Assembly: GCF_023897065.1 (NCBI RefSeq)
Contig: NZ_JAMHIV010000026.1
Location: 1-64,000, forward strand
Direction of reading: 5' to 3'
DNA length: 64,000 bases
From: Crossiella sp. SN42
GTDB lineage: Bacteria > Actinomycetota > Actinomycetes > Mycobacteriales > Pseudonocardiaceae
The number at the start of each line of letters is the position of its first letter. Position 1 is the first letter of the stretch. This document shows positions 40,160 to 50,291 of the stretch, piece by piece. Position numbers and translations under genes: made by a program. Under the pieces are notes generated by a model. That model searched no databases, had not been told where the DNA came from, and saw only the letters and a program-made list of their open reading frames with translations.

Positions 40160-41928
40160 GGGGTGTCCTCCTTGGGCACGGCCGAGTCGAGCAGGCCGAG
40201 GAACGAGCGGTTGAGCAGCGCCGCGTCGGCGGGCCGGATGGGGTGGTAGCCCAGCAGCAGGGCCTGGCCGTAGAGCGCTTCGACGGCCAGGGCGATCATG
40301 GCCGGGTCGGTGAGCGCGCAGACCCGGCGCACCAGCGGGTTGCGGTGGTTGAGCACCAGCTGCGGCCGGTCCTCGGCGGGTTTCTCGAACGCGGCGAGCA
40401 CCCCGGCCCACAGCTGGTCGGCCTTGGCCCTGGTGGCTTTCAGCTCGCTCTGGAAGGCGGCGTCCCGGTCCAGCAGGTAGAGCACGGACAGCGCAGGCGG
40501 GTCGAAGGCGCGCAGCACCACCTCGCAGCCGAGCCGGTCCAGGGCGCGTTGCGCGGTGGTCAGGAACGGGCGCAGCGCCAGCTCCTCGGCCGGGTCCACC
40601 GGGGACAGCCTGGTCATCACGTCGCTGGGTTCCAGGCGCTGCACCACCAGGTCGGCGTCGAGTGCGGGCAGCCTGCCGATGATCTCGGTGTCGTAGGTGT
40701 AGCCGCCGTTGACCACGGCCAGGCCCTGGGCGGAGGCGACCGCGGCGAGCTGGCGGAAGTCCTCGGCGGTGGTGGTGTAGCGGATGCGGCCGTGCCGGGC
40801 GCGGAACTCGCCCAGGGTCATCCGCCCCATGTTGGTTTCCAGGGGCAGCCACTCGTCGACCAGGGCGAGCATGTCGTCATCGTGCAGGGCGAGGGCTTTC
40901 ACGCCGAGGTGGTGGATGCCCAGGAAGCGGGCCAGCCGGGCCGGGTCGGTGGCGGCCAGGCCGACCAGCCAGCCGCGCAGCCGCTCGCCGAGGGCCTCGC
41001 GGGTCTCCTCCAGGAGGCTGTCGTCGTAGAGGGCCTCGCGGCTGGCGGTGGGCCGCAGCTCGGCGGCGTCGATGACGCAGCGGGCGAAGAAGGCCCAGCC
41101 GGGCAACAGGCCGTCGGCGCTCTCGGTGAGCAGCATCCGCTTGAGGTAGACCCGGTGCCCGGCGCGTTCGGCCGGGTTGGCCTGGAAGGGCAGCACGTAG
41201 GCCACGCCGGTGAGCCCGGCCTGCGGCACGTCCAGCTCGACCACGTCGAACGGGGTGAAGCCGAGGGTGTCCTGGGCGTAGCCGACCAGGTCGGCCAGCC
41301 GCTCCCCGGCCGGCCGCTGGTCCTGCCGCCACGGCGGTCCGTCCCCGGCGACCCGCTGCCCGAGCGCGGTGACCGGGAAGGGCAGCATGGAGCCGTAGAG
41401 CGCGGCCAGCTCCACCACGGTGGGCCCGGCCAGCCAGGACTCCGCGCCGGGCCGGGCGGACAGGGTGACCGTGGTGCCGGGTTCGGCGCGTTCGGCGGGG
41501 CCGAACCGGTAGGTGCCGTCGGCGCGGCCGACCCATTCCACCGCGGGCGCGCCGGTGGCCGAGCGGGTGGTCACGGTGACCTCGTCGGCGACCAGGAACG
41601 CCGAGAGCAGGCCGATGCCGAACTGGCCGAGGAACTCGTGCCGGGCGAAGCCCAGCTCGTCCCGCTTGGAGCTGCGGCCGATGGTGGCCAGCAGCTCGTG
41701 CACCTGCTCCTCGGTGAGTCCGATGCCGGTGTCGGTGACGGTGAGCGTGCCGCCGGTGCTGTCGATGGTGATCCCGGCGGGCGCGTCCGGATCGGTGGCG
41801 CGGCGGGCGGTCACCGCGTCCACCGCGTTCTGCAGCAGCTCGCGCAGGTAGACCCGTGGGCTGGCGTAGAGGTGATGGCTGAGCAGGTCGACCACGCCAC
41901 GCAGGTCGACCTGGAAAGTGCGGTCCAA
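40156..41928 (-). CDS. HSP90-family protein (HtpG-like)
   Basis: A protein of about 590 residues with the GHKL ATPase motifs of HSP90: ELLQNAVDA (N-box with catalytic Glu, about 30-38), VTDTGIGLTEEQ, and GQFGIGLLSAFLVADEV (about 100-115), followed by the middle-domain phrases VELDVPQAGLTGVAYVLPF and YLKRMLLTESADGLLPGWAFFARCVID. The C-terminal third is unlike standard HtpG dimerisation domains. I prefer the TTG at 41928 (GGGGGGA upstream; protein starts MDRTFQVDLRG); an ATG at 41961 is also in frame but only 9 bp from the divergent GNAT start. It is the first gene of the operon with two TPR proteins. Confidence 0.88.
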   Translation of the reverse strand: MDRTFQVDLRGVVDLLSHHLYASPRVYLRELLQNAVDAVTARRATDPDAPAGITIDSTGGTLTVTDTGIGLTEEQVHELLATIGRSSKRDELGFARHEFLGQFGIGLLSAFLVADEVTVTTRSATGAPAVEWVGRADGTYRFGPAERAEPGTTVTLSARPGAESWLAGPTVVELAALYGSMLPFPVTALGQRVAGDGPPWRQDQRPAGERLADLVGYAQDTLGFTPFDVVELDVPQAGLTGVAYVLPFQANPAERAGHRVYLKRMLLTESADGLLPGWAFFARCVIDAAELRPTASREALYDDSLLEETREALGERLRGWLVGLAATDPARLARFLGIHHLGVKALALHDDDMLALVDEWLPLETNMGRMTLGEFRARHGRIRYTTTAEDFRQLAAVASAQGLAVVNGGYTYDTEIIGRLPALDADLVVQRLEPSDVMTRLSPVDPAEELALRPFLTTAQRALDRLGCEVVLRAFDPPALSVLYLLDRDAAFQSELKATRAKADQLWAGVLAAFEKPAEDRPQLVLNHRNPLVRRVCALTDPAMIALAVEALYGQALLLGYHPIRPADAALLNRSFLGLLDSAVPKEDTP

Positions 41929-41970
41929 AATGATTCGTCCCCCCAAGTGCGGTGGGGCCATCCTAAGGCG

Positions 41971-42834
41971 GTGAGCGCCACCGGGTCCGGGAAATACGAG
42001 CACGGGCTGCGCGGGATGCAGGAGCTGGCCGACGCGGTGTGGACACCGGGCAGCCGCTGGCACCCCGGCGAGCTGGCCTGGGCGCGGTCGCAGCACCTGG
42101 GCCGCGAGCCGGACTGGCCGACCCGGTTGTGGCGGCAAGGATCCACGGTGCTGGCCTGGGGCTGGGTGGACCTGCCGGGCACGCTCTACCTCCAGGTGCG
42201 GCCGGGGTCGGCGGAGCTGGTCGGCGAGGTGCTGGCCTGGGCGGAGTCAGTGGCCGCCGAGGCGCTGTCGGTGCTGGTGCTGGACCGGGAACGCCACCTG
42301 GTGGAAGGCCTGCGCGCCAACGGCTATGTCGAGTCCATTTCGGACGGTCCGTTCTTCCGGCGGATGGTCGGCGGCCTGGCCGAGACACCCGACGTGTTGC
42401 TGCCCAAGGGTTTCACCATCCGGGAGGCCACCGACCTGGCGGCCAGGACCGAGCTGCACCGGGCCGCCTGGCACCCCTCGCGGGTGACCCTGGCCGGCTA
42501 CACCACCGTGACCAGGGCCTGGCTGTACCGGCGGGAGCTGGACCTGGTGGCGCACGCCCCGGACGGCACCCCGGCCGCCTACTGCCTGGGCTGGCTGGAC
42601 TCGCGCGGCCGGGTCGGGGTGTTCGAGCCGGTGGGCACCGCGCCAGAGTTCCGGGGGCGCGGGCTGGGCCGGGCGGTGTGCCTGGCGGTGATGGCGCGGA
42701 TGCGGGGGCTGGGCGCGGACACCGTCACCGTGCTGCCCCGCGGCGACGCCGCCTACCCGGTGCCGGCGCGGCTCTACGCCGGGCTGGGGCTGACGCCGAT
42801 CGGCCGAACGGTGGTCTTCACCCGGGCGCGCTGA
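41971..42834 (+). CDS. GNAT N-acetyltransferase
   Basis: A 287-residue protein with two GNAT-like modules. The C-terminal one (about 150-287) contains GFTIREATDLAARTELHRAA, VGVFEPVGTAPEFRGRGLGRAVCLAVMARM with the acetyl-CoA loop R-G-x-G-L-G, and VPARLYAGLGLTPIGRTVVF. The N-terminal half has weaker similarity. The substrate is unknown. The start GTG 41971 stands close to the HSP90 gene start, so the two transcripts must share or overlap control regions. It is followed after 33 bp by a small membrane protein gene. Confidence 0.85.
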   Translation: MSATGSGKYEHGLRGMQELADAVWTPGSRWHPGELAWARSQHLGREPDWPTRLWRQGSTVLAWGWVDLPGTLYLQVRPGSAELVGEVLAWAESVAAEALSVLVLDRERHLVEGLRANGYVESISDGPFFRRMVGGLAETPDVLLPKGFTIREATDLAARTELHRAAWHPSRVTLAGYTTVTRAWLYRRELDLVAHAPDGTPAAYCLGWLDSRGRVGVFEPVGTAPEFRGRGLGRAVCLAVMARMRGLGADTVTVLPRGDAAYPVPARLYAGLGLTPIGRTVVFTRAR

Positions 42835-42867
42835 ACCATTCCACGACTGGCGGCCGTTGGCCGGAGC

Positions 42868-43185
42868 ATGAGCACCGCGTCGATCGCCGGAATCCTCGTC
42901 ATGCTGCCCGCCCTGGTCGGGATCGCCATCCTGTGGCGGTGGAGCGCGCCCGGCCTGGCCGAGCCCAAACCCCTGCCCCAGCCCAGAGACCTGCTCGCCA
43001 AGGCCAGGGAGGCCGCGGAGCGGTTCACCCCGCAGCGCCGCGCGCCGATCGGCCCCCGGATCGGCGCGCACCGCAGCCGGGTGCCGCGGTACGCGCCGAT
43101 GCCGACCATGCGGTCGGTGGCCGAGCTCCGCGCCAGGGAGGACGCGGACCACCTGTCCTACTACCCGAAACTGCGCCGGGACTAG
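42868..43185 (+). CDS. Small membrane-anchored protein
   Basis: A 105-residue protein with one N-terminal membrane helix (SIAGILVMLPALVGIAILWRW) and a Pro/Arg-rich cytoplasmic-type tail (QPRDLLAKAREAAERF, RSRVPRYAPMPTMRSVAELR). No family recognised. It is 33 bp downstream of the GNAT gene and overlaps the stop of the convergent secreted-protein gene by 4 bp. Confidence 0.6.
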   Translation: MSTASIAGILVMLPALVGIAILWRWSAPGLAEPKPLPQPRDLLAKAREAAERFTPQRRAPIGPRIGAHRSRVPRYAPMPTMRSVAELRAREDADHLSYYPKLRRD

Positions 43186-44015
43186 CGGCGGAAGCGCCAG
43201 GTCTTGCTGTCGAAGGCGACGCAGATGCCCGGCGAGAGCACGACCACCCGCAGCGTGCCGTCCCGGAAGTCGTAGTCCACGCCCTCGACCTCGAAGTTCC
43301 CGGAACACCCGCTCTGCAGCGGCAACCGGCCCAGCTCCCGGACCACCCCCCGGACGTCCGCACCGCCCAGCGCGGCGTCCAGGTCGACCTGGAGCAGCTG
43401 CTTGCCCGGTCCGTCGGAGGCGCAGAGCAGCTGGGTGGCCGAGGTGAACTCGCAGCCCTGGATGTTGGTCACCGTGCGGTCCAGCCGGATCGCGAAGGCG
43501 TACGGCAGGTTCTTCCCCGGATCCGTCACGGCCACCCCGGGGTTGGGGAAGACCAGGAAGCGGTTCATCTCGCCCCACTCCCCCGACACCAGCCACCTGG
43601 CGTCGGGGGAGACGGCGGCGAAGGAGTTGTTGATCGCTTCCCAGGACTCCAGCTGGTGCACGTACTCCGCGCGCCTGCCGTCGGCGGTCTCCACCCGGAA
43701 CATCTTGGCGCGCAAGGTGCTGCTCTGGTACGGCTCCACGTAGACGCCCTGCCGGGAGCCGGGGTCGCCGATGTGGTCCCAGCCCCTGGTGCGCACGTCC
43801 AGGGGGATGGTGCCGATGCCGGTGTAGCGGATGGATCCGTTGCCGTTGCGGATGATCGTGGCCAGGCCCTGGCTCTCATCCAGCGGCCGGGCGTGGTCGG
43901 AGCCGAGGGTCTTCCACGGGCCGACGTCGGCGGCGGCGGGCAGGGCGCCCAGTATCAGGGCGGTCAGCACGAACAGGGTGGTGGTGGCGCTGCGCAGGAC
44001 GTTCCCGCGGGTCAT
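43182..44015 (-). CDS. Secreted protein of unknown function (beta-propeller-like)
   Basis: A 277-residue protein with a Sec signal peptide (SATTTLFVLTALILGALPAAADV). The mature part is rich in beta strands with a W/D pattern (FAAVSPDARWLVSGEWGEMNRFLVFPNP, LDRTVTNIQGCEFTSATQLLC) suggestive of a propeller, and four cysteines near the C-terminus. No enzyme motif is seen. The ATG at 44015 overlaps the stop of the LuxR-type regulator gene (ATGA), so the two are co-translated. Confidence 0.65.
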   Translation of the reverse strand: MTRGNVLRSATTTLFVLTALILGALPAAADVGPWKTLGSDHARPLDESQGLATIIRNGNGSIRYTGIGTIPLDVRTRGWDHIGDPGSRQGVYVEPYQSSTLRAKMFRVETADGRRAEYVHQLESWEAINNSFAAVSPDARWLVSGEWGEMNRFLVFPNPGVAVTDPGKNLPYAFAIRLDRTVTNIQGCEFTSATQLLCASDGPGKQLLQVDLDAALGGADVRGVVRELGRLPLQSGCSGNFEVEGVDYDFRDGTLRVVVLSPGICVAFDSKTWRFRR

Positions 44016-45031
44016 GCTCGCTCCTGGGGGACGGAGGGGTGGCGCGGCGGAACCGGATCGGAGACTACCCGGTTCCGTTGCCCGCGGTCGAGCATGCCGC
44101 GGTCCAGCAGTCCCAAAGCGGCCGCGCGCAGCCCGGCCTGGAACCGGCTGGTGGCGCCGAGGGTGTCCATCAGCGCCCGGACGTGGCGTTGCGCGGTGCG
44201 CAGGCTGACGCCCAGGCGCAGCGCGATGGTCTTGTCGGTGAGCCCGGCGGCGAGCAGCTCCAGCACCCGCCAGTCGATGCCGGGGGTGGCGTGCTGGCCG
44301 GGCAGCGGGGCGGCGCGCTGCCAGCTGTGCTCGAACAGTGAGCGCAACCCGGTCAGCAGCGCCGAGGCCGAGACCAGCAGCGCGCTGTCGGTCTCCTGCC
44401 CGATGGCCACCGGCAGGATCGCCCACCGCCGGTCCACCAGCCCCAGCTTCGTCGGCAGCCCCGGCAGGACCCGGATCCGCTCACCCCGGGACCGCCTGCG
44501 GTGCAAGGCGTCCAGCACATGCGCACAGTCCACATAGGACGCGTCGTAGACGGTCCGGTAGACCACGCCCGCGGCCAGCGCGCTGCGCGCCTCCTCGTTG
44601 GCCGCGCCGGCCACGTAGGGCGGCCGCTCGAACTGGCAGACCTCGAACCGGGCGGCGCGCTGCAACCCGGCCCAGCGCCGCCCGATCGCGGCGTGCCCGC
44701 GCAGCAGCTCCACCGGCCCGTGGCTCTCCGAGTCGCCACTGGCCCGGTCGTAGAGGGTCATCAGCGCCGGGATGAGCGCGCGCACCCGGTGCAGTCGCTG
44801 GTGGTGGGAGACGATGTAGGACTCGATCGCCGAGTCCGGGGGCACCCGGGCCCACCGCCCGTCCGCGCCGACCACCAGCCCGGCCTGGTCGAGCAGGCCG
44901 AGCAGCGCGGCGGTGCGGTCGGGGTCGAGGCGGGCCGCGGCGGCCAGCTCGCCGGTGGTCCAGGACGGGCGGGTCAGCACGATCTCGTAGACGCGCTGTT
45001 GGTCGGCGGTGAGGCCGAGCACCTCCAACAT
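44012..45031 (-). CDS. LuxR-type regulator with TrmB-like N-terminus
   Basis: A 339-residue regulator. Residues 1-60 resemble a TrmB-type winged helix (LGLTADQQRVYEIVLTRPSW then TTGELAAAARLDPDRTAALL). The C-terminal 65 residues form a LuxR HTH (IDWRVLELLAAGLTDKTIAL then RLGVSLRTAQRHVRALMDTL). The middle has the PLD-like effector arrangement common in this group. I prefer the ATG at 45031 (GGAG 8 nt upstream) over 45064. It is co-translated with the secreted protein downstream, which it may control. The target set is unknown. Confidence 0.8.
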   Translation of the reverse strand: MLEVLGLTADQQRVYEIVLTRPSWTTGELAAAARLDPDRTAALLGLLDQAGLVVGADGRWARVPPDSAIESYIVSHHQRLHRVRALIPALMTLYDRASGDSESHGPVELLRGHAAIGRRWAGLQRAARFEVCQFERPPYVAGAANEEARSALAAGVVYRTVYDASYVDCAHVLDALHRRRSRGERIRVLPGLPTKLGLVDRRWAILPVAIGQETDSALLVSASALLTGLRSLFEHSWQRAAPLPGQHATPGIDWRVLELLAAGLTDKTIALRLGVSLRTAQRHVRALMDTLGATSRFQAGLRAAALGLLDRGMLDRGQRNRVVSDPVPPRHPSVPQERA

Positions 45032-45072
45032 GCCACACACTCCGAGGCAGGGGTACCTCGACATCTACCGCC

Positions 45073-45102
45073 CCGGGCGGCGGGCCAACACCCGCCGCCC
45101 GG
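45073..45102. terminator. 12-bp perfect hairpin downstream of the M28 gene
   Basis: CCGGGCGGCGGG (45073-45084) and CCCGCCGCCCGG (45091-45102) with a CCAACA loop, 12 bp past the stop codon of the leftward M28 peptidase gene. No U-tract. Confidence 0.85.
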
Positions 45103-45114
45103 AGGGTCACCCAC

Positions 45115-47152
<2,038 letters not shown>

Positions 47153-47220
47153 CCGGCCCGCCGCCGCTGCCACGTACAGTGGTCAACCGGCAGACCAGCA
47201 GCGGAACGGATTGAGCGGCG

Positions 47221-48687
47221 ATGACGGCGAGTGTCGACGAGGAGATCGAGCAGACCGACGGCCCGGGGATCGACCCGGACCGGATGGCGATCTGCCTCCA
47301 GGTGCTGGCCGAGGTGGAGGAGCTGCCGACCGAGCACCCGGACGCGGTGGCCGTCCGCCGGGCCACCGCCGCGATCTTCAAGGACGTGCGCAAGCGCCGT
47401 CGCCAGGCCAAGCGGCAGGCGGTGGCCAAGGCCGACCGCGCGGTGACCGCGGCCACCGCCACCGGCTCGCCGGAGCGGATCGACGACGAGACCCGCGGCA
47501 TCCCGCTGGTGTCCAACGCCGCCGGCGCCACCGCGGGCACGCTGATCCGCTCCCGGGCCTGCTACCACTGCAAACAGCGCTACCACGTGGTGGACGCCTT
47601 CTACCACCAGCTGTGCCCGCCGTGCGCGGCGCTGAACCGCTCCCGCCGGGACGCGCGCACCGACCTGACCGGGCGGCGCGCGCTGCTCACCGGCGGCCGC
47701 GCCAAGATCGGCATGTACATCGCGCTGCGGCTGCTCCGCGACGGCGCGCACACCACCATCACCACCCGCTTCCCCAACGACGCGGTGCGCCGCTTCGCCG
47801 CGATGGAGGACAGCGACGACTGGCTGCACCGGCTGCGCGTGGTCGGCATCGACCTGCGCGACCCGGCCCAGGTGGTCGCGCTGGCCGACTCGGTCGCCGA
47901 GCAGGGCCCCCTGGACATCCTCATCAACAACGCCGCGCAGACCGTGCGCCGCTCCCCCGGCTCCTACGCGCTGCTGGAGTCCGCCGAGTCCGCGCCGCTG
48001 CCCGCGGGCCCGCTGCCCGAGCTGATCACCTTCGGCCACACCAGTGACGCCCACCCCAAGGCGCTGGCCGGGTCACTGGCCGAGGCCAGCGTGCAGGCGC
48101 ACAACCTGACCGCGCTGGCGCTGACCGCCGGTTCGGCCTCGATGGAGCGGGTGGCCGCGGACATCGCCATCGACGCCGGCGGCCTGGTGCCCGACCTCCA
48201 GGAGGTGAACAGCTGGACCCAGCGGGTGCACGAGGTGGACGCGCTGGAGATGCTGGAAGTCCAGCTGTGCAACCAGACCGCGCCGTTCATCCTGATCAGC
48301 AGGCTGCGCCCGGCGATGGCCTCGTCGACGGCGCGGCGCAAGTACGTGGTGAACGTCTCCGCGATGGAGGGCCAGTTCAGCCGCAAGTACAAGGGCCCCG
48401 GCCACCCGCACACGAACATGGCCAAGGCCGCGCTGAACATGCTCACCCGCACCAGCGCAGAGGAGATGCTGACCACCGACGGCATCCTGATGACCGCGGT
48501 GGACACCGGCTGGATCACCGACGAGCGCCCGCACCCGACCAAGATGCGCCTGGCCGAGGAGGGCTTCCACGCCCCGCTCGACCTGGTCGACGGCGCGGCC
48601 AGGGTCTACGACCCGATCGTGCGCGGCGAGGCGGGCGAGGACCTGTACGGCTGCTTCCTGAAGGACTACGCGCCCGCCGCGTGGTGA
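47221..48687 (+). CDS. SDR-family protein with N-terminal zinc ribbon
   Basis: A 488-residue protein. The N-terminal region (1-135) has a basic helix and a zinc-ribbon-like motif (ACYHCKQRYHVVDAFYHQLC then PPC). From about 145 it reads as an SDR: LTGRRALLTGGRAKIGMYIAL, DILINNAAQTVRRSPGSY, and a late YKGPGHPHTNMAKAALN segment. The usual Y-x3-K is not present in standard form, so catalytic competence is doubtful. Proteins of this build are common in actinobacteria and some eukaryotes; their role is unknown. The gene is followed by the convergent GNAT stop after 1 bp. ATG 47221 has GAGCGGCG just before it. Confidence 0.82.
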   Translation: MTASVDEEIEQTDGPGIDPDRMAICLQVLAEVEELPTEHPDAVAVRRATAAIFKDVRKRRRQAKRQAVAKADRAVTAATATGSPERIDDETRGIPLVSNAAGATAGTLIRSRACYHCKQRYHVVDAFYHQLCPPCAALNRSRRDARTDLTGRRALLTGGRAKIGMYIALRLLRDGAHTTITTRFPNDAVRRFAAMEDSDDWLHRLRVVGIDLRDPAQVVALADSVAEQGPLDILINNAAQTVRRSPGSYALLESAESAPLPAGPLPELITFGHTSDAHPKALAGSLAEASVQAHNLTALALTAGSASMERVAADIAIDAGGLVPDLQEVNSWTQRVHEVDALEMLEVQLCNQTAPFILISRLRPAMASSTARRKYVVNVSAMEGQFSRKYKGPGHPHTNMAKAALNMLTRTSAEEMLTTDGILMTAVDTGWITDERPHPTKMRLAEEGFHAPLDLVDGAARVYDPIVRGEAGEDLYGCFLKDYAPAAW

Positions 48688-48688
48688 G

Positions 48689-49603
48689 TCAGCAGGGCAG
48701 CCGGTAGGCGAGCCACTCGTCGGCCACCACCAGCCCGGCCCCGGCCAGCGCCTCGGCCAGCACCGGGTCCTCCAGCTCGCGCACCACCAGCGTGGCCACC
48801 TCCAGCCGCGCCTGCTCGATCACCGCGACCAGCAGCACCAGCAGCTCGGCCGAGGTGGTGTCCCGGTGCACGACCAGCTCGACCTCGGCCGTCTCGTCGT
48901 CCACCAGCACCGCGGTGGCGAAGGCCTTGGGCTTGCCGTCGACGTCGCGCAGGTCCACGGTCAGGTACCCGGCCAGGTCGGCGCCGACCGCGTCGGCCAC
49001 GTCGTCGACGGTCCACTCCCCGCCCAGCACGCCCGCGCACAGCGGCACGTACTCGGCCAGCTCGGCCTCGGTCGGCTCCACGGGCAGCTCTCGCACCGCG
49101 ACCTCCGGCAACCCGGCGGGCGGCTGCCACCCGGCGAGCTCCAGCCGCCACACCCGCCCCAGCTCAGCCGCGGTCACCGCGTCCACCGCCGCCGCGGCCA
49201 GCCGGTCCAGCCGCCCCTCGGTGTCACACCAGCGCACCCCGGTGCACCCGGCCTCACGCGCCAGCTCCACCGCCGAGCGCACCAGCACCGCCAGCACCTC
49301 GACCTCGGCCGCCGAGCCCTCGCCGACCGCGCCGGCCACCCGCCGGGCCTCCCGCTCCACCAGGACCCACTGCAACCCGGCGTCGGTCTCCGGCAGCTCC
49401 GGCCAGAACAGCTCGGCCCAGCCCAGCAGGGTCTCTCCCCGCCGGGCCACCACCGCGCCCAGCAGGCCGCGGTCCTCTTCTTCGAGTTCCGGCTCCGGCT
49501 CACCGAGCTCGGTGAACATCTCGCGAACCAGCTTGAGGTCGATGTGCTCGTCCCGCCGGAGCTCGACGGTGAGCGCGGTGGCGTCAGTGGTCCCGGTGCT
49601 CAT
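48689..49603 (-). CDS. GNAT-family acetyltransferase
   Basis: A 304-residue acidic protein with two GNAT-like halves. The N-terminal half carries GAVVARRGETLLGWAELFWPE and the second AFATAVLVDDETAEVELVVH, both typical beta4-region sequences of GNATs. The acetyl-CoA loop is less clear than in the 41971 gene. The start ATG 49603 has GGGGAAA upstream. It converges on the zinc-ribbon SDR gene with only 1 bp between stop codons. The substrate is unknown. Confidence 0.75.
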   Translation of the reverse strand: MSTGTTDATALTVELRRDEHIDLKLVREMFTELGEPEPELEEEDRGLLGAVVARRGETLLGWAELFWPELPETDAGLQWVLVEREARRVAGAVGEGSAAEVEVLAVLVRSAVELAREAGCTGVRWCDTEGRLDRLAAAAVDAVTAAELGRVWRLELAGWQPPAGLPEVAVRELPVEPTEAELAEYVPLCAGVLGGEWTVDDVADAVGADLAGYLTVDLRDVDGKPKAFATAVLVDDETAEVELVVHRDTTSAELLVLLVAVIEQARLEVATLVVRELEDPVLAEALAGAGLVVADEWLAYRLPC

Positions 49604-49713
49604 GCTTTCCCCGTTCGCCGTGCCTGGCGCGAAGGTACTGGCAGACCAGGCCCGCTGACCTGCGGAACCACCCGGTGGGGCGGTGAACGCAACCCGGTCG
49701 GCGGCGGGGTTCA

Positions 49714-49983
49714 CTAGGTGAATGGGGTGACCGTGGGCAGCCGGTGATGGCGGTCGGCGAACTGCCACTCGTGCCACAGGTACACGTGCACCCCCATCAC
49801 GTCCGCCACGATCTCGGCCACATGGCTGCGCACCGTGACCCCGCAGCGGTATGGGCACTCCATCACCAGCCGGACGTCGCCGGGCTCGGTGTCGGGGCGC
49901 CGTCGCTGGACCGGGATCGGTGGGCGGCGGGCTGGCTGGGACTTCTCGCTGGCCGGTGTCGGCTTGTTCGGGTTCCTCCCCAT
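49714..49983 (-). CDS. Hypothetical small basic protein
   Basis: An 89-residue protein starting MGRNPNKPTPASEKSQP. The first half is basic and disordered, the second reads as a folded domain (RLVMECPYRCGVTVRSHVAEIVADVMGVHVYLWHEWQFADRHH) with C-x3-C and several His residues. No family recognised. The start ATG 49983 is chosen because the longer frame adds only low-complexity sequence. It lies 110 bp upstream of the GNAT gene on the same strand. Confidence 0.55.
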   Translation of the reverse strand: MGRNPNKPTPASEKSQPARRPPIPVQRRRPDTEPGDVRLVMECPYRCGVTVRSHVAEIVADVMGVHVYLWHEWQFADRHHRLPTVTPFT

Positions 49984-50291
49984 GCCCCAAACCTGGCCGG
50001 TGACTTTCGGGCAAGGCAGGTTCCGACTGCGTGACAGAGTCGCCGGTTTGCCGGACACGGGGGGACAGTGATGGGGTATGGCTAACACCCGTGGGAGTGA
50101 GTCCGATCCCACGAATGAGGTACGAGGAGAGAGTGGGGAGGTCACTCAATGAATCCGAAGAAGCACGAGATCCTGGACACCGGCAACTCAGGCACGCACT
50201 GACACCAGTCTCGGCGCGAGTGCGGCGCCGAAGTCCGTGGGGGACGGCCAGGGGCCGCCGTCCTCCGGCCACAGACGGGCACACTGGGAGA

